This document shows, piece by piece, positions 22,851 through 34,635 of a stretch of DNA of 64,000 nucleotides. This stretch comes from Mercenaria mercenaria (taxonomy: Eukaryota; Mollusca; Bivalvia; Venerida; Veneridae). A model generated the notes under the pieces. That model had not been told where the DNA came from and ran no database searches. It saw only the letters and a list, made by a program, of their open reading frames with translations. The position numbers and the translations under genes are program-made. Position 1 is the first letter of the stretch. Each line of letters opens with the position of its first letter. The stretch covers positions 60,245,001 to 60,309,000 of the forward strand of contig NC_069361.1 of NCBI RefSeq assembly GCF_021730395.1. Reading direction: 5' to 3'.

Positions 22851-23639
22851 TATGGCACGCCAATTGTCGGAAAACTAATATTAACGATCGATAAACCAGG
22901 TTTTTCGAATACTAACCTATATTTTCGAGCGAAAACATAGGATAACGCCGTAAACCATAGTTCACGCTCGTAAACGTAGGTTCACGCTTGTAAACCCAAG
23001 TTCACGGTCGTAAACATAGGTTCACGTTCGTAAACTGTGGTTTACGAGCGTGAACCCGGGTTCACGAGCGTAAACATAGAATAACGACCGTAAACATAGG
23101 ATTACGATCGAAATTTGTTGTTCAATCGAGAAACCTAGTTTATCATGGGAGAAACCATGGTTTACGGTCGATACATTAGGATAATAAAATCAACTATGAC
23201 TTTCGGGCGTGAACATTGGTTTACGGCCGTGAACCTATGTTTACGAACGTGAACCTATGTTTACGACCGTGAACTTGGGTATACAAGCGTGAACCTAGGT
23301 TTACGTTCGATAAACTAGGTTTCTCGAACAAAAGTATGATTTTCGGTCGTAAACATAGGTTCACGTTCGTAAACTATTGTTTATGCTCGTAAACCCAGGT
23401 TCACGCCCGTAAACATAGGTTCTTGCTCAATCGAAAAACCTAGTTTATCGAAAGTAAACATGGGTTCAAGAGTGTAAACTAAGGTTTACGCCCGTTATAA
23501 TATGTTTTCGCTCGAAATATAGGTTAGTATTCGAAAAACCTGGCTTTACGTTCGAAAAACCTATTTTATCGATCGTTAATCCTAGATTTTCGACCGTGAA
23601 CCTGGGTTCACGTAATTATTGGACAATTGGCGTGCCATA
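22851..23639. mobile_element. TIR element filled with a 20-bp palindromic array
   Basis: An 18-bp perfect terminal inverted repeat, TATGGCACGCCAATTGTC, stands at both ends, with GGT directly outside each end (possible 3-bp target duplication). The inside is ~36 consecutive units on an exact 20-bp period, consensus NCGTRAACNNNNGTTYACGN. Units differ in sequence but keep their dyad, and the junction between units (GTTYACGNNCGTRAAC) is also a dyad. The outermost ~80 bp on each side (TTCGAATACTAACCTATA and its complement) are also inverted copies of each other. No ORF; the element must be non-autonomous if mobile. Short TSD and TIR do not settle the superfamily. Confidence 0.85.
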
Positions 23640-24274
23640 GGTGATCTCAGTCTCTAAAAATCATTAGGGCTTCTGCAGACATTAATACACAGAAAACGTA
23701 TATTATTCCTGTAAAATGCCTTCATTTACGTTATATTATTGGATTATGCATATAATAAGCATCTAAAAGTAAACCCTTTAAATGATAATAAAAAACACTT
23801 TCAATGACTATCCTAGTTTGTGAATTATGACCTAAACAAAATTAAATATGTAATGACTACTGTAGGAGCCTCAAAAGCAGCTCAAGGAATTAGTAGATAT
23901 CTGATATGTGCGTCTAAGATTAAATTCTACAAATATCCGTTATTTGGGATCTAAACTTCACTGAATTAAAAAAACGCAGTTTTTAGAATCAGATTTCTGA
24001 GTTCTGAGAATTCACCTAGCAAAAAGTGGAAAACAACAGGTCGCACAACTTTTTAGGCACCCACTGAATACGCAAATCTATATAGCTCAGAAATGGTCCT
24101 TTTTATTTTGATTGAAGCTATGCGATTGAGCTATTGTGGACGCATTATTTAGAATCTGAAGACCATTTTACGGACTGATCTCTCAGTCTCCATATCTTCC
24201 TAAAAAAACCACAACAAAACAACGAAAGGTGTTGAACTCAGTCCGAACGGTAATAAAGTAAATACGTAGTACTT

Positions 24275-24690
24275 TCACTTTATTGAGACACTGTGTTAAG
24301 CAGCATATTTCATACTGGAAGCAATTCAGAAATTCTTGTTATTCCAAAATTCCAATTTTTCAAATTCCTGAACCTACTTTTTCCAGTCAAAATTTCCTTC
24401 TACGTTTATTCAATCTAAAATTAGTCGTTTTTGCACTGTTTGTTAACTGAGACAGTAAAGTATGTGGTCTAACGGTATGAGGAAACTGTCAGGGTTTCGA
24501 TAAACTTACGAAGTCAGTATTTTCCAAATCTTACTTAATATTCTTTGAAAAGGTAGGTTCAGAAATTTGAAAAATTGGAATTTTGTAACCGTGTTCGAGG
24601 GTATGAAGAATTTCTTAATTTGCGCCTATCTGCTTCCAGTATGAAAGTATGGTGCTTAACATTGTGTCCATCGTATACGTCTCATTTACG
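24275..24690. repeat. Imperfect fold-back repeat
   Basis: Left arm (24,275-24,390, with CATACTGGAAGCAATTCAGA and CCAATTTTTCAAATTCCTGA) is the inverted counterpart of 24,545-24,690 (GGTTCAGAAATTTGAAAAAT, CTGCTTCCAGTATGAAAGTA). The ~150-nt loop has no ORF. It may be an old MITE; no target duplication found. Confidence 0.6.
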
Positions 24691-24739
24691 GCGAGAACGC
24701 TAAATAGACCTTTCAAAATCAAACGGAATTCGTACATCT

Positions 24740-26800
24740 GAAATAATTTAGGGGTTTTCTCAACACATTCATGTGCCGATAGTTGAGCTTTATAATTGAC
24801 GTTTTGAAATTTATTTCATGATATGATTCTGAAATGCATTGTTCTTATTAGTATTTTTATATTTCGTGTAAGTTAACGTAAGATAGCAATGTATTGTTCT
24901 TTCCTTCTTTACAATTACCTTTATGAAATTCATTTTTATTGCACAAGGGCTAAACATAATCCTCGTCTTTAGTGGCACTGAGTTCCCAGATTATGTTTTG
25001 GAATCTATTTGAAACTTTTATTGTAATTTTTAGTTGAAAGTGCGTGATCAGTTTGACTTTTATTGAAGTGATGTGGCGGAAATAACGCTGAATCTTGAAT
25101 TGGATTGCCAATTACTAGCCGGTGATAGGAGATTTTCCAGAAAGCTCTACCCGTTTTACAGACAATCTAACTAACATTAGCGATAGTGCCAATTTCATTC
25201 ACATTTAGTTTAAATATCAGCAAAACTTGCTGACACTTTGTGTCAAATTCTTAGACTTGCACTTTAAGATGTTATCTCTAATACCGTCTTCCCGCTGGGA
25301 AGAGGACGGGGTAAATCCCATATATAACAATGAAACACAAATTCTGACGCACGCATTGAAATGCGAACAAATGCAAAAAAAAAATATATTGACGGGAGGG
25401 GCATAATACAGACCGTACATCCTTTGAAAATAATGCTAAACTCATTCACATGTTCAAAAATATGACAGAAAAGCTTATTTTCTATTTAAAAAAAAACTGT
25501 AACTTCAGCAATATTCTTTGACAAGTTTAAACAAAATAATAATTCTGTTTGAAAATTAATTCAGTGTAGAATAAATATTTTGATAGAAAAAAAAATACAT
25601 ATGATTTTCAGTTATCATTTATTTCAAATTGTAATTCATACAGATCGTTTTGTTTGTCACATCGAATTGGAATGACCGTGTACCTGCGGAATGACCGTAC
25701 CTGCACAATGCGCAAAAAATCTTCTATATCTTTCCACTACAGTTTTATTGGGCGGGCGAAAAAAGTGTGGCTGCGTTTGCTTCCGGGAAATCTACATTTA
25801 CCTTTTAATTTTCTTAGGTCAGAAAAAACAGACACCAGGAAGATGTTTGCAAGATAAATAGAATAACTCAATGATATAGGATCTCTGTTAAAGATGATTT
25901 AGGAAACATTAAGAAACATAAGTCGATTAGCATCAAATATTGTTACTGTTTGGTGAGACGTCAAAAATAAAACAGCTTATGCATAAAAATCGCAGGTCCT
26001 TTGCTGCGTGTTCAGTTTCAGTTAGAAAGGTCTAATAAACGGTTTATTGTACGTTTTATTACCGGTATTTCCTGTTGATTTGAAGTTCAACGTGTTTATT
26101 TAAAGAAGCGAGTACAAGCATGAACTGCAAAACCATTCACCATGGTAATATGGTTTTTGGTCAGTTATTCTCTAGTTTCTTCAATCATTCGCGTGGACAT
26201 TAGTGACAGAAAAAATACTTTCATACGTGACATAATGGAGATAATGCGACGTTCATAAACAGCTATCGAATGGGGCACATAATGTAATCAGTCCTATCTA
26301 TTCTGCGATTATAACAAATGTTTGATTTGAAACTGTTTCTGAGATACGGCTAAAAACTGTAATATCATCAATTTTAAAAACAATATATACATTGTATGAC
26401 TGTCTTTTATAATGAAATGTACATAACTTGACCCGCGTCTTGGGTGGAGTTTATGTAAATGACGGTTACAAAATAAGCCACTCACGATAAGAAAATCGAT
26501 ATCAGTCAGTGAGTACCTGTGTATGATGTATCGGCGCGGTTTTCTGAAATTAGCAGTACAGTAATTAACATTACTTATCTAGATCCACAGCAGACCATTT
26601 AAATGATGACATCATATATACCTCCTGAGTGACGTGGGCAAAATGATACACGGGTTAAAATGATGCATAGGTGACTTTCATTTGGAAAGGGAAAATTATT
26701 ATCCCTTTGTTTTCACGTGATTGACCATTTATCCACAATGTGTGAAACAAAAATCTAATAAATTGTTCCGTTTTGACACTTAATAATTTCTATGTTAATT
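24740..26800. other. No gene seen
   Basis: AT-rich sequence without a credible ORF, RNA gene or repeat that I can place. GAATGACCGT-N-ACCTGC occurs twice at 25,669-25,705. Confidence 0.4.
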
Positions 26801-26801
26801 T

Positions 26802-27260
26802 CCTCGGTAGCCGAGTGGTAGAGCGCCCATTTTGAGTGCGGGAGGTCACGTCTTCGCTCCCTGGATGAGTCATACTAGCCTGGCTCCCTGGCTGCATGGT
26901 TATTTTTTATATAAATACTGCAAGCAAAATTAGAAAATCTTAAGCCTCTAAAATAGCACATTTTATCTGATGGCTGAACCATACATATGTTCGGAGCCAG
27001 GGGCAATAAAAAATGTCAGTGTAAAAACAACCTGGTGGAGTTACTTCCCTCTTAATGAATAAACTTGTATATAGGTAAATAAGAACAAACATAGGGACGG
27101 GAGCCAGTCTAGAGTCATACCAAAGACGTAAAAAATGGTACTAGTAGCTTCCTCACTTGGCGCTCAGCATTGAGAGGATGTTTCTAAGATTGGTCAATCC
27201 AGTGCCATGTAAAATGTGGCTGGGTGTGGTATTATGTCACGTGTCTATGGCTTGATACTG
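26802..27260 (+). mobile_element. tRNA-like SINE fragment split by a MITE
   Basis: Pol III-like boxes TAGCCGAGTGGTAGAGCG (A box) and GGTCACGTCTTCGCTCC (weak B box) begin near 26,808. The following sequence is interrupted by the MITE at 26,876-27,111 and resumes after its 9-bp target duplication. The body does not match the other two SINE families in this window. Confidence 0.5.
26876..27111. mobile_element. 236-bp MITE with 9-bp target duplication (copy 1)
   Basis: Terminal inverted repeats TAGCCTGGCTCCC and TAGACTGGCTCCC (right end, complement), 12 of 13 matching. GAGTCATAC stands directly outside both ends (26,867-26,875 and 27,112-27,120). No ORF. A second copy with its own 9-bp duplication is at 59,878-60,112. 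A 9-bp duplication is typical of Mutator-like (MULE) elements; Merlin-type 8-9-bp is the alternative. Confidence 0.92.
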
Positions 27261-27480
27261 CTTAATGCTACAAGCAGACACTGTCGTTTATATCACTAAA
27301 CGTTTTTGTTTAAAGATGCTTAACAAGAAAACATACACACGCATAACGAAATGTAAGTGGTTTCTATTACAATGTGTTTCAACTACAGCTCTTGTCTCAA
27401 AGAAATATATTGAAGATATTAAAACTAGTTTTCTTCTTAAGTGGAATTCACTGTCATTGTTAAGTGAAATTGAATTTCAG

Positions 27481-29930
27481 GTGTTCCAAGCATAATGAAG
27501 TTCGCACGTTTGTGTCTGTGCAGTGCCACCAATGCTGACCTTACCCGCCATAGGAAGCGCGAGAGGAAAATTGGATTGTAGTGCTATATTTGTGGCGTAA
27601 CTTTAGCCGGAATAACTGATCTGCGAGAACACTTAAGTCACAGCGGAGAGAAAAACCAAAGATGTAAGTGTCGTAGAGTTCAAATAGATAATATATTACA
27701 ATCGTTTTTGTTTTTGATTTTCCTACTATAGTAACTTTTGACATTCCCGGCCTTCCATACTTTATACGTTTTTCTATTTAACGGGAAATAACTTTTTCAG
27801 TTTAATAAATATCTGCACGTGATCCATAGCATCCAATCCACAGCACTGGTCACTTCTTGGTCAAAATTTCAAAATGGCTTTGTTTACATAGGTTTCTCAT
27901 TTATACTTGTGCATATTTTTGGAGTGGAAATTATACATTTTCCAGGTAAATATGCCTTATCTTATATTGTTCTCTATGTATGTGTAAAACTTGTTAAGCT
28001 ATGTAAACGATTTATCAATTTACCTGTGTAATCTATTGGATGTAAAGCATCATTGATTTTTACCTTCGGTAAATTATTTGTTTACAATTTTTATACGCCC
28101 GTTTGAAAAACGGGACGTATTATGGGAATGCCCCTGGCGGGCGGACGGGCTGTTGGGCGGGCGGGCGGCGTCCACAGACCTTGTCCGGAGCATATCTTCT
28201 ACATGCATGGAGGGATTTTGAAGAAACTTGGCACAGTTGTTCACCATCATGAGACGGAGTGTCATGCGCAAAAACCAGGTCCCTAGGTCTAAGGTCAAGG
28301 TCACAGTTAGAGGTCAAAGGTCAAATTCAAGAATGACTTTGTCCGGAGCATATCTTCTTCATGCATGGAGGGATTTTGATGAAAGTTGGCACAATTGTTC
28401 ATCATCATGAGACGGAGTGTCATGCGCAAAAACCAGGTCCCTAGGTCTAAGGTCAAGGTCACACTTAGAGGTCAAAGGATACAAGAATGAAAAATTCAAG
28501 AATGACTTTGTCCGGAGCATATCTTCTTCATGCATGGAATGATTTTGATGTAGCTTGGCACAGTTGTCCACCATAATGAGAGGGAGTGTCATGCGCAAGA
28601 ACCAGGTCCCTAGGTCTAAGGTCAAGGTCACACTTAGAGGTCAAAGGATACAATAATGAAAACTTTGTCCGGAGCATATCTTCTTCATGCATGAATGGAC
28701 TTTGATGTAGCTTGGCACAATTGTTCACCATCATGAGAAGGAGTGTCATGCGCAAGAACCAGGTCCCTAGGGGTAAGGTCAAGGTCACACTTAGAGGTCA
28801 AAGATACAAGAATGAAAACTTTGTCCGGAGCATTTCTTCTTCATGCATTGAGGGATTTTGATACAATTTGGCACAGTTGTTCACCATCATGAGACGGAGT
28901 GTCATGCGCAGGAACCAGGTACCTAGGTCTAAGGTCAAGGTCACACTTACAGGCCAAAGGTCAGATACAAGAATGACTTGTCCGGTGCATTTCTACTTCA
29001 TGCATGGAGGGATTTTGATGTAACTTGGCACAATTGTACACCATCTTGAGACGGAGTGTCATGCACTGGTCCCTTCTTTTGAATTACTTCCCTTTGCTGT
29101 TACTATAAATAGCTTATATTCTAACTTTTTCATTACAAGTCGTAGGGAAAAACCGAGACCACTTTTCTGTAGTACAGCATGCATGTTACATCCAATTCTG
29201 AGGTGTATTTTGAGCTATCTCTACCTGGTAAGGATTTTTGTGTGGACTTAGAATTTTTTGGGGGGGGGGGGATTTTTTTTTTTTTTTTTTTACTTTAAAG
29301 ATTAACTTCCCTTAGTTGTTACTATAAATAACTTACATTGTAATTTTTTTTATAATTGACCGTAGGGAAAAACCAAGACCACTTTTCTGTGGTACAACAA
29401 CATTGATGTTACTTTCAAATTTTGGGTGTATTTTAAGGTATCTTGACCTGGTAATGATTTTTTTTTTGTGGACTTAGAAAAATAAATGAATTACAATAAT
29501 TTCTAAAAAAAAACAACAACATTGTAAACAACTAGAAAATTAAAATTCCATTTGCAAATACAGGTGCTAATGTAAAGAAATTTGCTGTGACGGGCGTATA
29601 TTGTGACATTCTGGCACTCTTGTTACAACTGTCATCATTCGCGTTGAATATTTGATATGCAATGAATTTGTTAAATCATTATTATAATTTGTCATAACTT
29701 TATTTGTAGGATGATAAAACTATGATGTCATGATGCCATTGTGATGATGCTTTTTATGATACACGATTATGATGACATACGGAAATACATCACAGGAGGA
29801 AATAAAATAGAATCAAATATAAAAAATATGAAAATAAAGAGGGGTGGTGATATAAGGAGTGTGGAAAGGTGTATAGATACCGAAGAAATTTAAGCCGCCA
29901 CATGAAATAACACAAAAAGGCTTAGAGGAA
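27481..29930 (+). pseudogene. Decayed C2H2 zinc-finger fragment, interrupted
   Basis: Plus-strand frame from about 27,484 reads SIMKFARLCLCSATNADLTR, then a stop (TAG, 27,579-27,581), then CYICGVTLAGITDLREH and the linker HSGEKNQRCK (27,582-27,668). The linker matches the TGEKP linker of C2H2 fingers. The next finger begins at TGTAAG (27,663) and continues only at 29,857 as ECGKVYRYRRNLSRHMK, stop (TAA, 29,908-29,910), H. Closing the gap would give C-x2-C-x12-H-x3-H exactly. The 2.2 kb between is flanked by GATGTAAG and GATATAAG, an 8-bp near-duplication, so it looks like an insertion rather than an intron (no GT-AG pair keeps the frame). C2H2 proteins normally bind DNA; this copy cannot be functional as it stands. 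Being without visible introns, it may derive from a retrocopy. Confidence 0.6.
28096..29625. mobile_element. Element with ~157-bp AGGTCA-rich tandem repeats
   Basis: Begins TATACGCCCGTTTGAAAAAC and ends near GACGGGCGTATATTGTGACA. Six tandem units start at TTGTCCGGAGCATATCTTCT at 28,181, 28,339, 28,508, 28,664, 28,821 and 28,977 (period 156-169 bp). Each unit holds AAGGTCAAGGTCACACTTAG then AGGTCAAAGG, i.e. several nuclear-receptor-type half-sites. A second pair of ~240-bp repeats (AGGGAAAAACCNAGACCACT) follows at 29,085-29,480. Overlapping minus-strand frames are products of the tandem period, not genes. A 12-G run lies at 29,260-29,271. Confidence 0.75.
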
Positions 29931-30423
29931 TTTCTTTCTCGCATGATGCTTAAGGTAGTTCTGCACGTTCGGATCCATTTTTTTTCAACACTAATTATTA
30001 AACCCCGATTTTTCAAAATTTTAGAATAAACTTGCAAATTTCGGCAAATGTAAAACGGTAGGGTCATGTGCTTTATGTTTTTGCTAGACAAAATGCTTGG
30101 ACCTTACGCAAGTTTTCGTAACAGGAGTCTATGGGAAATAACCTTTTCAAAAATAAATTGTTCCATTGTAGCTTTTAATTAAACTTATCAGTCGTAAATA
30201 TATGCTATGATCTTAGATATGCTGAAATTAAATGTATAAGTCCGTGTGCTTTTTATGTTTGCATTGCAGGCTGATTTAAAGACACTATTTAGAACTATTT
30301 AACATTTTTAATATCGTGTTTTGTCTTTAGAAATATAGCATTGTTGTCGTTTTTAGATCTTTACTCATGGTTTGCCATTCAAGAAATGAATTTCGATTCC
30401 GTATTCCGAATCCAGTTTAGTCA

Positions 30424-30880
30424 GGGGTGGTATAGTACGTCATCAACAGGTGCGCGCAACACTTCCCGATGCGGCATTTTTGTGTCAGAACATCTCGATT
30501 CGGTGAGTAAACTTGCGATTATTACATTGACAACTAATAGATTTGGAAATGACATATAGTCTAAAGTACCCGCACATGCGTCTAGTTCATCGTTTACGTT
30601 TGCATTTTTCAAGAAAGCCTTCCGTTTAAGAGAACATTCGTGCACAATGCACTTCATGGAAATACTTCCCTATTCACCACACCGTATTATGTCGCATAAC
30701 AAGAGTTTACATGCATTTCTGATAAATCTAAGCATTGACGGGTGTTCTTTCATGGTAAACAGATGTCAGTGATACCTTGATTAGTTATTGGAATCTAAAC
30801 TTTCCGAAAAATCAGTAAACTAAAATTTCGCCTTCCCGGTTCACCAACTGAATTGATGTCCTTCCCGGCTCACCAATTTC
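30424..30880 (-). repeat. Inverted ~455-bp repeat with 78-codon ORF, copy 1
   Basis: Reverse complement of 39,180-39,632 with roughly 85% identity by eye. A frame of 78 codons on the minus strand (30,657 to 30,421) begins MKCIVHECSLKRK and ends VLRAPVDDVLYHP. The other copy has the same start, same length within one codon, and 64 of 78 residues identical. The frame ends exactly where the repeat ends. I do not recognise the protein; it could be an exon fragment carried by a mobile element. A related end motif (TAAGGTAGTTCTGCACGTTC) lies at 29,951. Confidence 0.6.
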
Positions 30881-30899
30881 CAGCATGACTAACATCGGG

Positions 30900-32690
30900 C
30901 TGGTGCTCATGTAAATGTGATCACGCTTGCCTGGAAGTTCTATTAATTGGAATAACTAATTGTTAGAGTGCTTGCACTAGATGGTCTGTTACCTTCATTT
31001 AAGCATTTGAAGATAGTACTTATTGAAAGAACGAGGCATATCTTGAACATATGTTGTATACTATAAACGTGCATATGTATGATATATGTTCTATCATGTC
31101 CTTATACTTGTTATTTTAGGTACATGAAAGATGAAAAAGGAAACAAAACTTCTAGTCTGCATCAATGGAATTGTCAATATATGTTAAAAAGGATTGCTGA
31201 GTGATTGACATGCAAGACATAATTGACGTATTATATTTTCCAAAAGCTGTACGACATAATATTTGAGAAGTGGAGAACATCCTCTAACGGAATTACCCCC
31301 AGACAAGGATTTCAACGCTAAACTAGGTCTCCGTACCAAACACGAATATGTCGGTTGCTGTTTGAAGGTATGGATATAAATTAGTCCAAATAATATTGTA
31401 CTCGAGAGTTGAATATCGTTATATGTTTTTGACTTGTCGATATCCGCAGACAACATAAAATATCAAAATATTACAAAAAAGGTCTACCCGATGTTTCATT
31501 ATTTAGACTAGGATATAAATAACTGATTTAATTTCAATAATTTTACGGTAGAGAAACCTTAATCAGGGGTATAGATAGATAGGCACTTCACGCATGATGA
31601 TATAAATAGAAAGTATTTTGAAAACCGTTAGTTAACTTGTTACTCTAATTATTTTTTCATGATAACTATATATGGCGTGTCATCGAAAATAGTCGAATAT
31701 GATGGCTTTGATTCCGAACTTGAGTTCAAGGCAAGATTCTATGGGACAAATGCATTGATAATATGCTAAGTAAAGCAAAATTATGTAGTTAAATTATTAT
31801 CATGTGCTGTTTTTTAAAGGAGCAACCTTTTAATATATTTTTAAAGGTATAACGTCGCACCAGTGCAGTTTAGTTTTTAATGATATGCTGCTATTTAATT
31901 TTGTTTAACGTTTCAGGGCCACGTGTTCATCACAATTGCTCGGAAAAAATGAGAAATTACTGTATCGCGCCAACGAAATGTTCTTATTAAGGGGTTTTAG
32001 ATGTGCGCAGGGAAGGAACAAGAGTGACTGCAACCGAATTATAATTACCACGTAGCAGAATGGGACATCGATTGAATCTACACTAGAAAGCGGTTCAGGA
32101 TTTAACATTTGACTAATGTTCAGATTTTGCTTGCAAATCTTAGTGCACCCAATTACATGTTAAAACTCGAAGTGAGCTTGAACAGTGGTAGAACAATTTT
32201 ACTTGCAATGTTAATTATTTTACTTTTCTTAAACTGTTTAGTTGTTGAAAATGTTGTTGTATAAAAGATTATTTAAAATAGGAAACTTTACTGATTTTTT
32301 TATTTAAACCCTTACACAGTGGAAGCCGTTGTGACATAAACATACGCACATACACTTTCAAGACATAGCAACATTTTCCTTGTTATCAGCTAATGTTATA
32401 TATTTACACAAATCAACGAAAGTAGATTTATTACTTGACTGTAGCAATTCTAAATTTTATACACACTTATACGAGTATAATGATAACGTTTCATTAACTT
32501 TGGACGTAATTCTTTATAACTCAACATTTAAAAAAAATGAAATTCACCTTAAATTTCATTAAGATCGCATATCTGACAAATTTGTTCCACATTGTATGCC
32601 TTAATTTTCTTCGATCAAGAAGTAGTGTACATCTCTATGTCACATATTCTCAACAACTGGTAATATTCAGACACGACAGGGAACCCTAAA
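30900..32690. other. No gene seen
   Basis: AT-rich sequence with no credible ORF or repeat that I can place. Confidence 0.4.
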
Positions 32691-32693
32691 ATA

Positions 32694-32800
32694 ATTACAT
32701 AGACACATAGACATAGACATAGACAACACTTTATTTCATCTCAAATCATATTACACGATGTATGAGCGAACAGTTGCTCTAAATACAATACAATTATACG
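32694..32800 (-). mobile_element. LINE 3' end fragment with (TCTATG)n tail
   Basis: On the minus strand the sequence runs GAGATGAAATAAAGTGTTGT followed by TCTATG repeats, a polyadenylation-like AATAAA then a short tandem tail, as at the 3' end of many non-LTR retrotransposons. It could be the true 3' end of the LINE at 33.9-37.9 kb (same strand, ~1.1 kb away, with a MITE between) or of another family. Confidence 0.5.
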
Positions 32801-33561
32801 TGACATGGTGTTATTAATTTCAATTCTAAAAAATGCTAGGAAGTAGAATTACATTTTCACTGATTGGACTGTTATGGGGGTAAGGGCACAGCCACATTAC
32901 AGCAAATAAGTATTTTACAGTACTGCGAATGTGTCTCCAGCCCCATCCCAGTCCTACACGCAAAACAAATACCATTTTTATGATTATGATCTTTTTGGAG
33001 CATTTCGTCAGCGGGAAAGGGAAACTATAACTTTTGAAACAGACTATATTCAACTAAGGTATTTTGTTTACTAATATAGAATACACAGGTCACGTGACAA
33101 TGTGTATTGACTCGATCACTGGGTCAAAGCTATTAAACGTGTGAATGACTACACATGGGCGTGTTTATCGGTGCGTTCTCGCAATTGATTGGTTCTCTTG
33201 GTAAAAATATGTGCACCGACAGTGGAAAGGTGACCTGGTATTTGTTTTGTTAGAAGTAAGGATTATAATAATATTCAATCATTGTGGATTAATAATAATA
33301 CAGATGGGAGTATCATTGGATGTCAAAAGATGCATTAGTAAGTTGATTAGAAACATTATTATGTTCATTATTTTAAACATTTTGTAACAAACGCACAAAG
33401 CACATGGGCGACAATGCTGTGCTGGGTTTCAGCTGTCATTGAGAAGCTAAATGGGCACATCTTCAAGGAGCTAGTGCAGATATGTGCTTGAAAATAGCAT
33501 TTCTGTCGGCATGTGCTTTGTCTGAATTAAATTACTTAATTGCAATTAACAGTTGTAGGAT
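32801..33561. other. No gene seen
   Basis: No credible ORF. May be LINE 3' untranslated or inserted sequence if the LINE reaches 32,694. Confidence 0.35.
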
Positions 33562-33743
33562 AGGTGCGAAATAACGCGGTCCTGTCCAAAGTTCCGGGAG
33601 CACGCACCCGAGGCCACGGCTAGGGATACCCAGCACGACATGAGTATCCATGGTCACATAGATTTCCATGTCATGCCGCATTCCCAGCCCGCCACCGGGT
33701 CCGCGCCCCGTCACCAGTGACACTAGCGCATTACTTCGCACCT
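33562..33743. mobile_element. 182-bp GC-rich MITE-like element
   Basis: Terminal inverted repeats AGGTGCGAAATAACGCG and, complemented, AGGTGCGAAGTAATGCG (15 of 17 matching). The inside is clearly more GC-rich than the flanks. No target duplication could be recognised, so its mobility is inferred from the termini only. Confidence 0.6.
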
Positions 33744-33912
33744 GCATAAATGATTATGTAGACATGTAGAATACAACTTTGAGGTACCATCATAAAAGGA
33801 AACAGTCGGATGTTTGCATCAAACATCAAGCATTACAATTTCAGACAAATAGTGTACATAGGCCTATTTATAAGACTAAGCTTTTATACAATACATGAGT
33901 ACTTCTTCAGGA

Positions 33913-34635
33913 TCATGTCTTGAACTTTTTAAAGAGTGTTTTAATAAATTTACATACATTTCTTAACTGTTTAATGGAAGAGTTGTTTAGAAGTTCACTG
34001 AATTTGTACACATTCGTATTTTCATAATAATAGCGTTTCAGATAGGTTGTTCTATCTGCATGAAAATAGGTACATTTAAGTAGCAGGTGATATTCATCAG
34101 CTGTCTCCAAGCTATCACAGCACGGGCATTCCCTTTCATTAACAGCTAACCCGGCCCATCTACCCACTTCATTGGGAAAATACGTATTGCTAGTTCGAAA
34201 TTTGATTAAAAGCCTACTTTCAGATTTATCTAGTTTAATCAGGTATGGTTCTAATTCTATTTTATCCTTAATTAGGGCATAATTTTTACCTTTTGATGAG
34301 TTTTGTAAAGATGCATGCCAACTTTGAATGTTTTGATCAAGTAGTATCTTTTTAATAATATATTTAATTGATTTTGTTTCAAGTTGCTCTTGGTTTTGCC
34401 ATATGTCTATTCTTCCAGTTTCAGCAAAGATATTTTTTACGTGGTTGATCCATTTAGATTTGAAATTTGATAGATTAAGCATATACTTATATAATTGGTA
34501 TGAGAGTTTATCTTGTTTACCAGTAACTAGCCTATTCCAAAATCCTATCATTCTACATTTTACAGTTATATCAATTGGATACCTTCCAAACTCAGCTAAA
34601 AGCATGTACTGTGGGTACTTTTTCTTAGATTGCAC
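33913..34635 (-). CDS. LINE ORF2 C-terminal part (shifted frame)
   Basis: 240 residues that continue ORF2 after a one-base-type frameshift in the T-rich run near 34,617-34,630: the upstream frame ends NEFLRKLCNLRK while this one reads SKKKYPQYMLLAEFGRYPI. It contains a Cys/His motif, CPCCDSLETADEYHLLLKC (about residues 167-186), like the C-terminal zinc-binding motif of I, Jockey and CR1 LINEs, thought to help nucleic-acid binding. The first Met is internal and not a real start. A single shift at a homopolymer could also be a sequencing error. Confidence 0.8.
   Translation of the reverse strand: MQSKKKYPQYMLLAEFGRYPIDITVKCRMIGFWNRLVTGKQDKLSYQLYKYMLNLSNFKSKWINHVKNIFAETGRIDIWQNQEQLETKSIKYIIKKILLDQNIQSWHASLQNSSKGKNYALIKDKIELEPYLIKLDKSESRLLIKFRTSNTYFPNEVGRWAGLAVNERECPCCDSLETADEYHLLLKCTYFHADRTTYLKRYYYENTNVYKFSELLNNSSIKQLRNVCKFIKTLFKKFKT

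Noticed and set aside
22900-23610. CRISPR-like array
   Set aside because: Period is 20 bp with no repeat-spacer alternation, units are themselves palindromic and variable, and the context is eukaryotic with TIRs at the edges.
28074-28788. Minus-strand protein family (repeated LTLDLGTWFLRMTL)
   Set aside because: These frames recur at the ~157-bp repeat period and simply read the tandem repeat in reverse.
27669-29856. Spliceosomal intron in the zinc-finger fragment
   Set aside because: A GTAAGTG donor exists at 27,664, but no AG acceptor keeps the finger frame, while an 8-bp flanking near-duplication fits insertion better.
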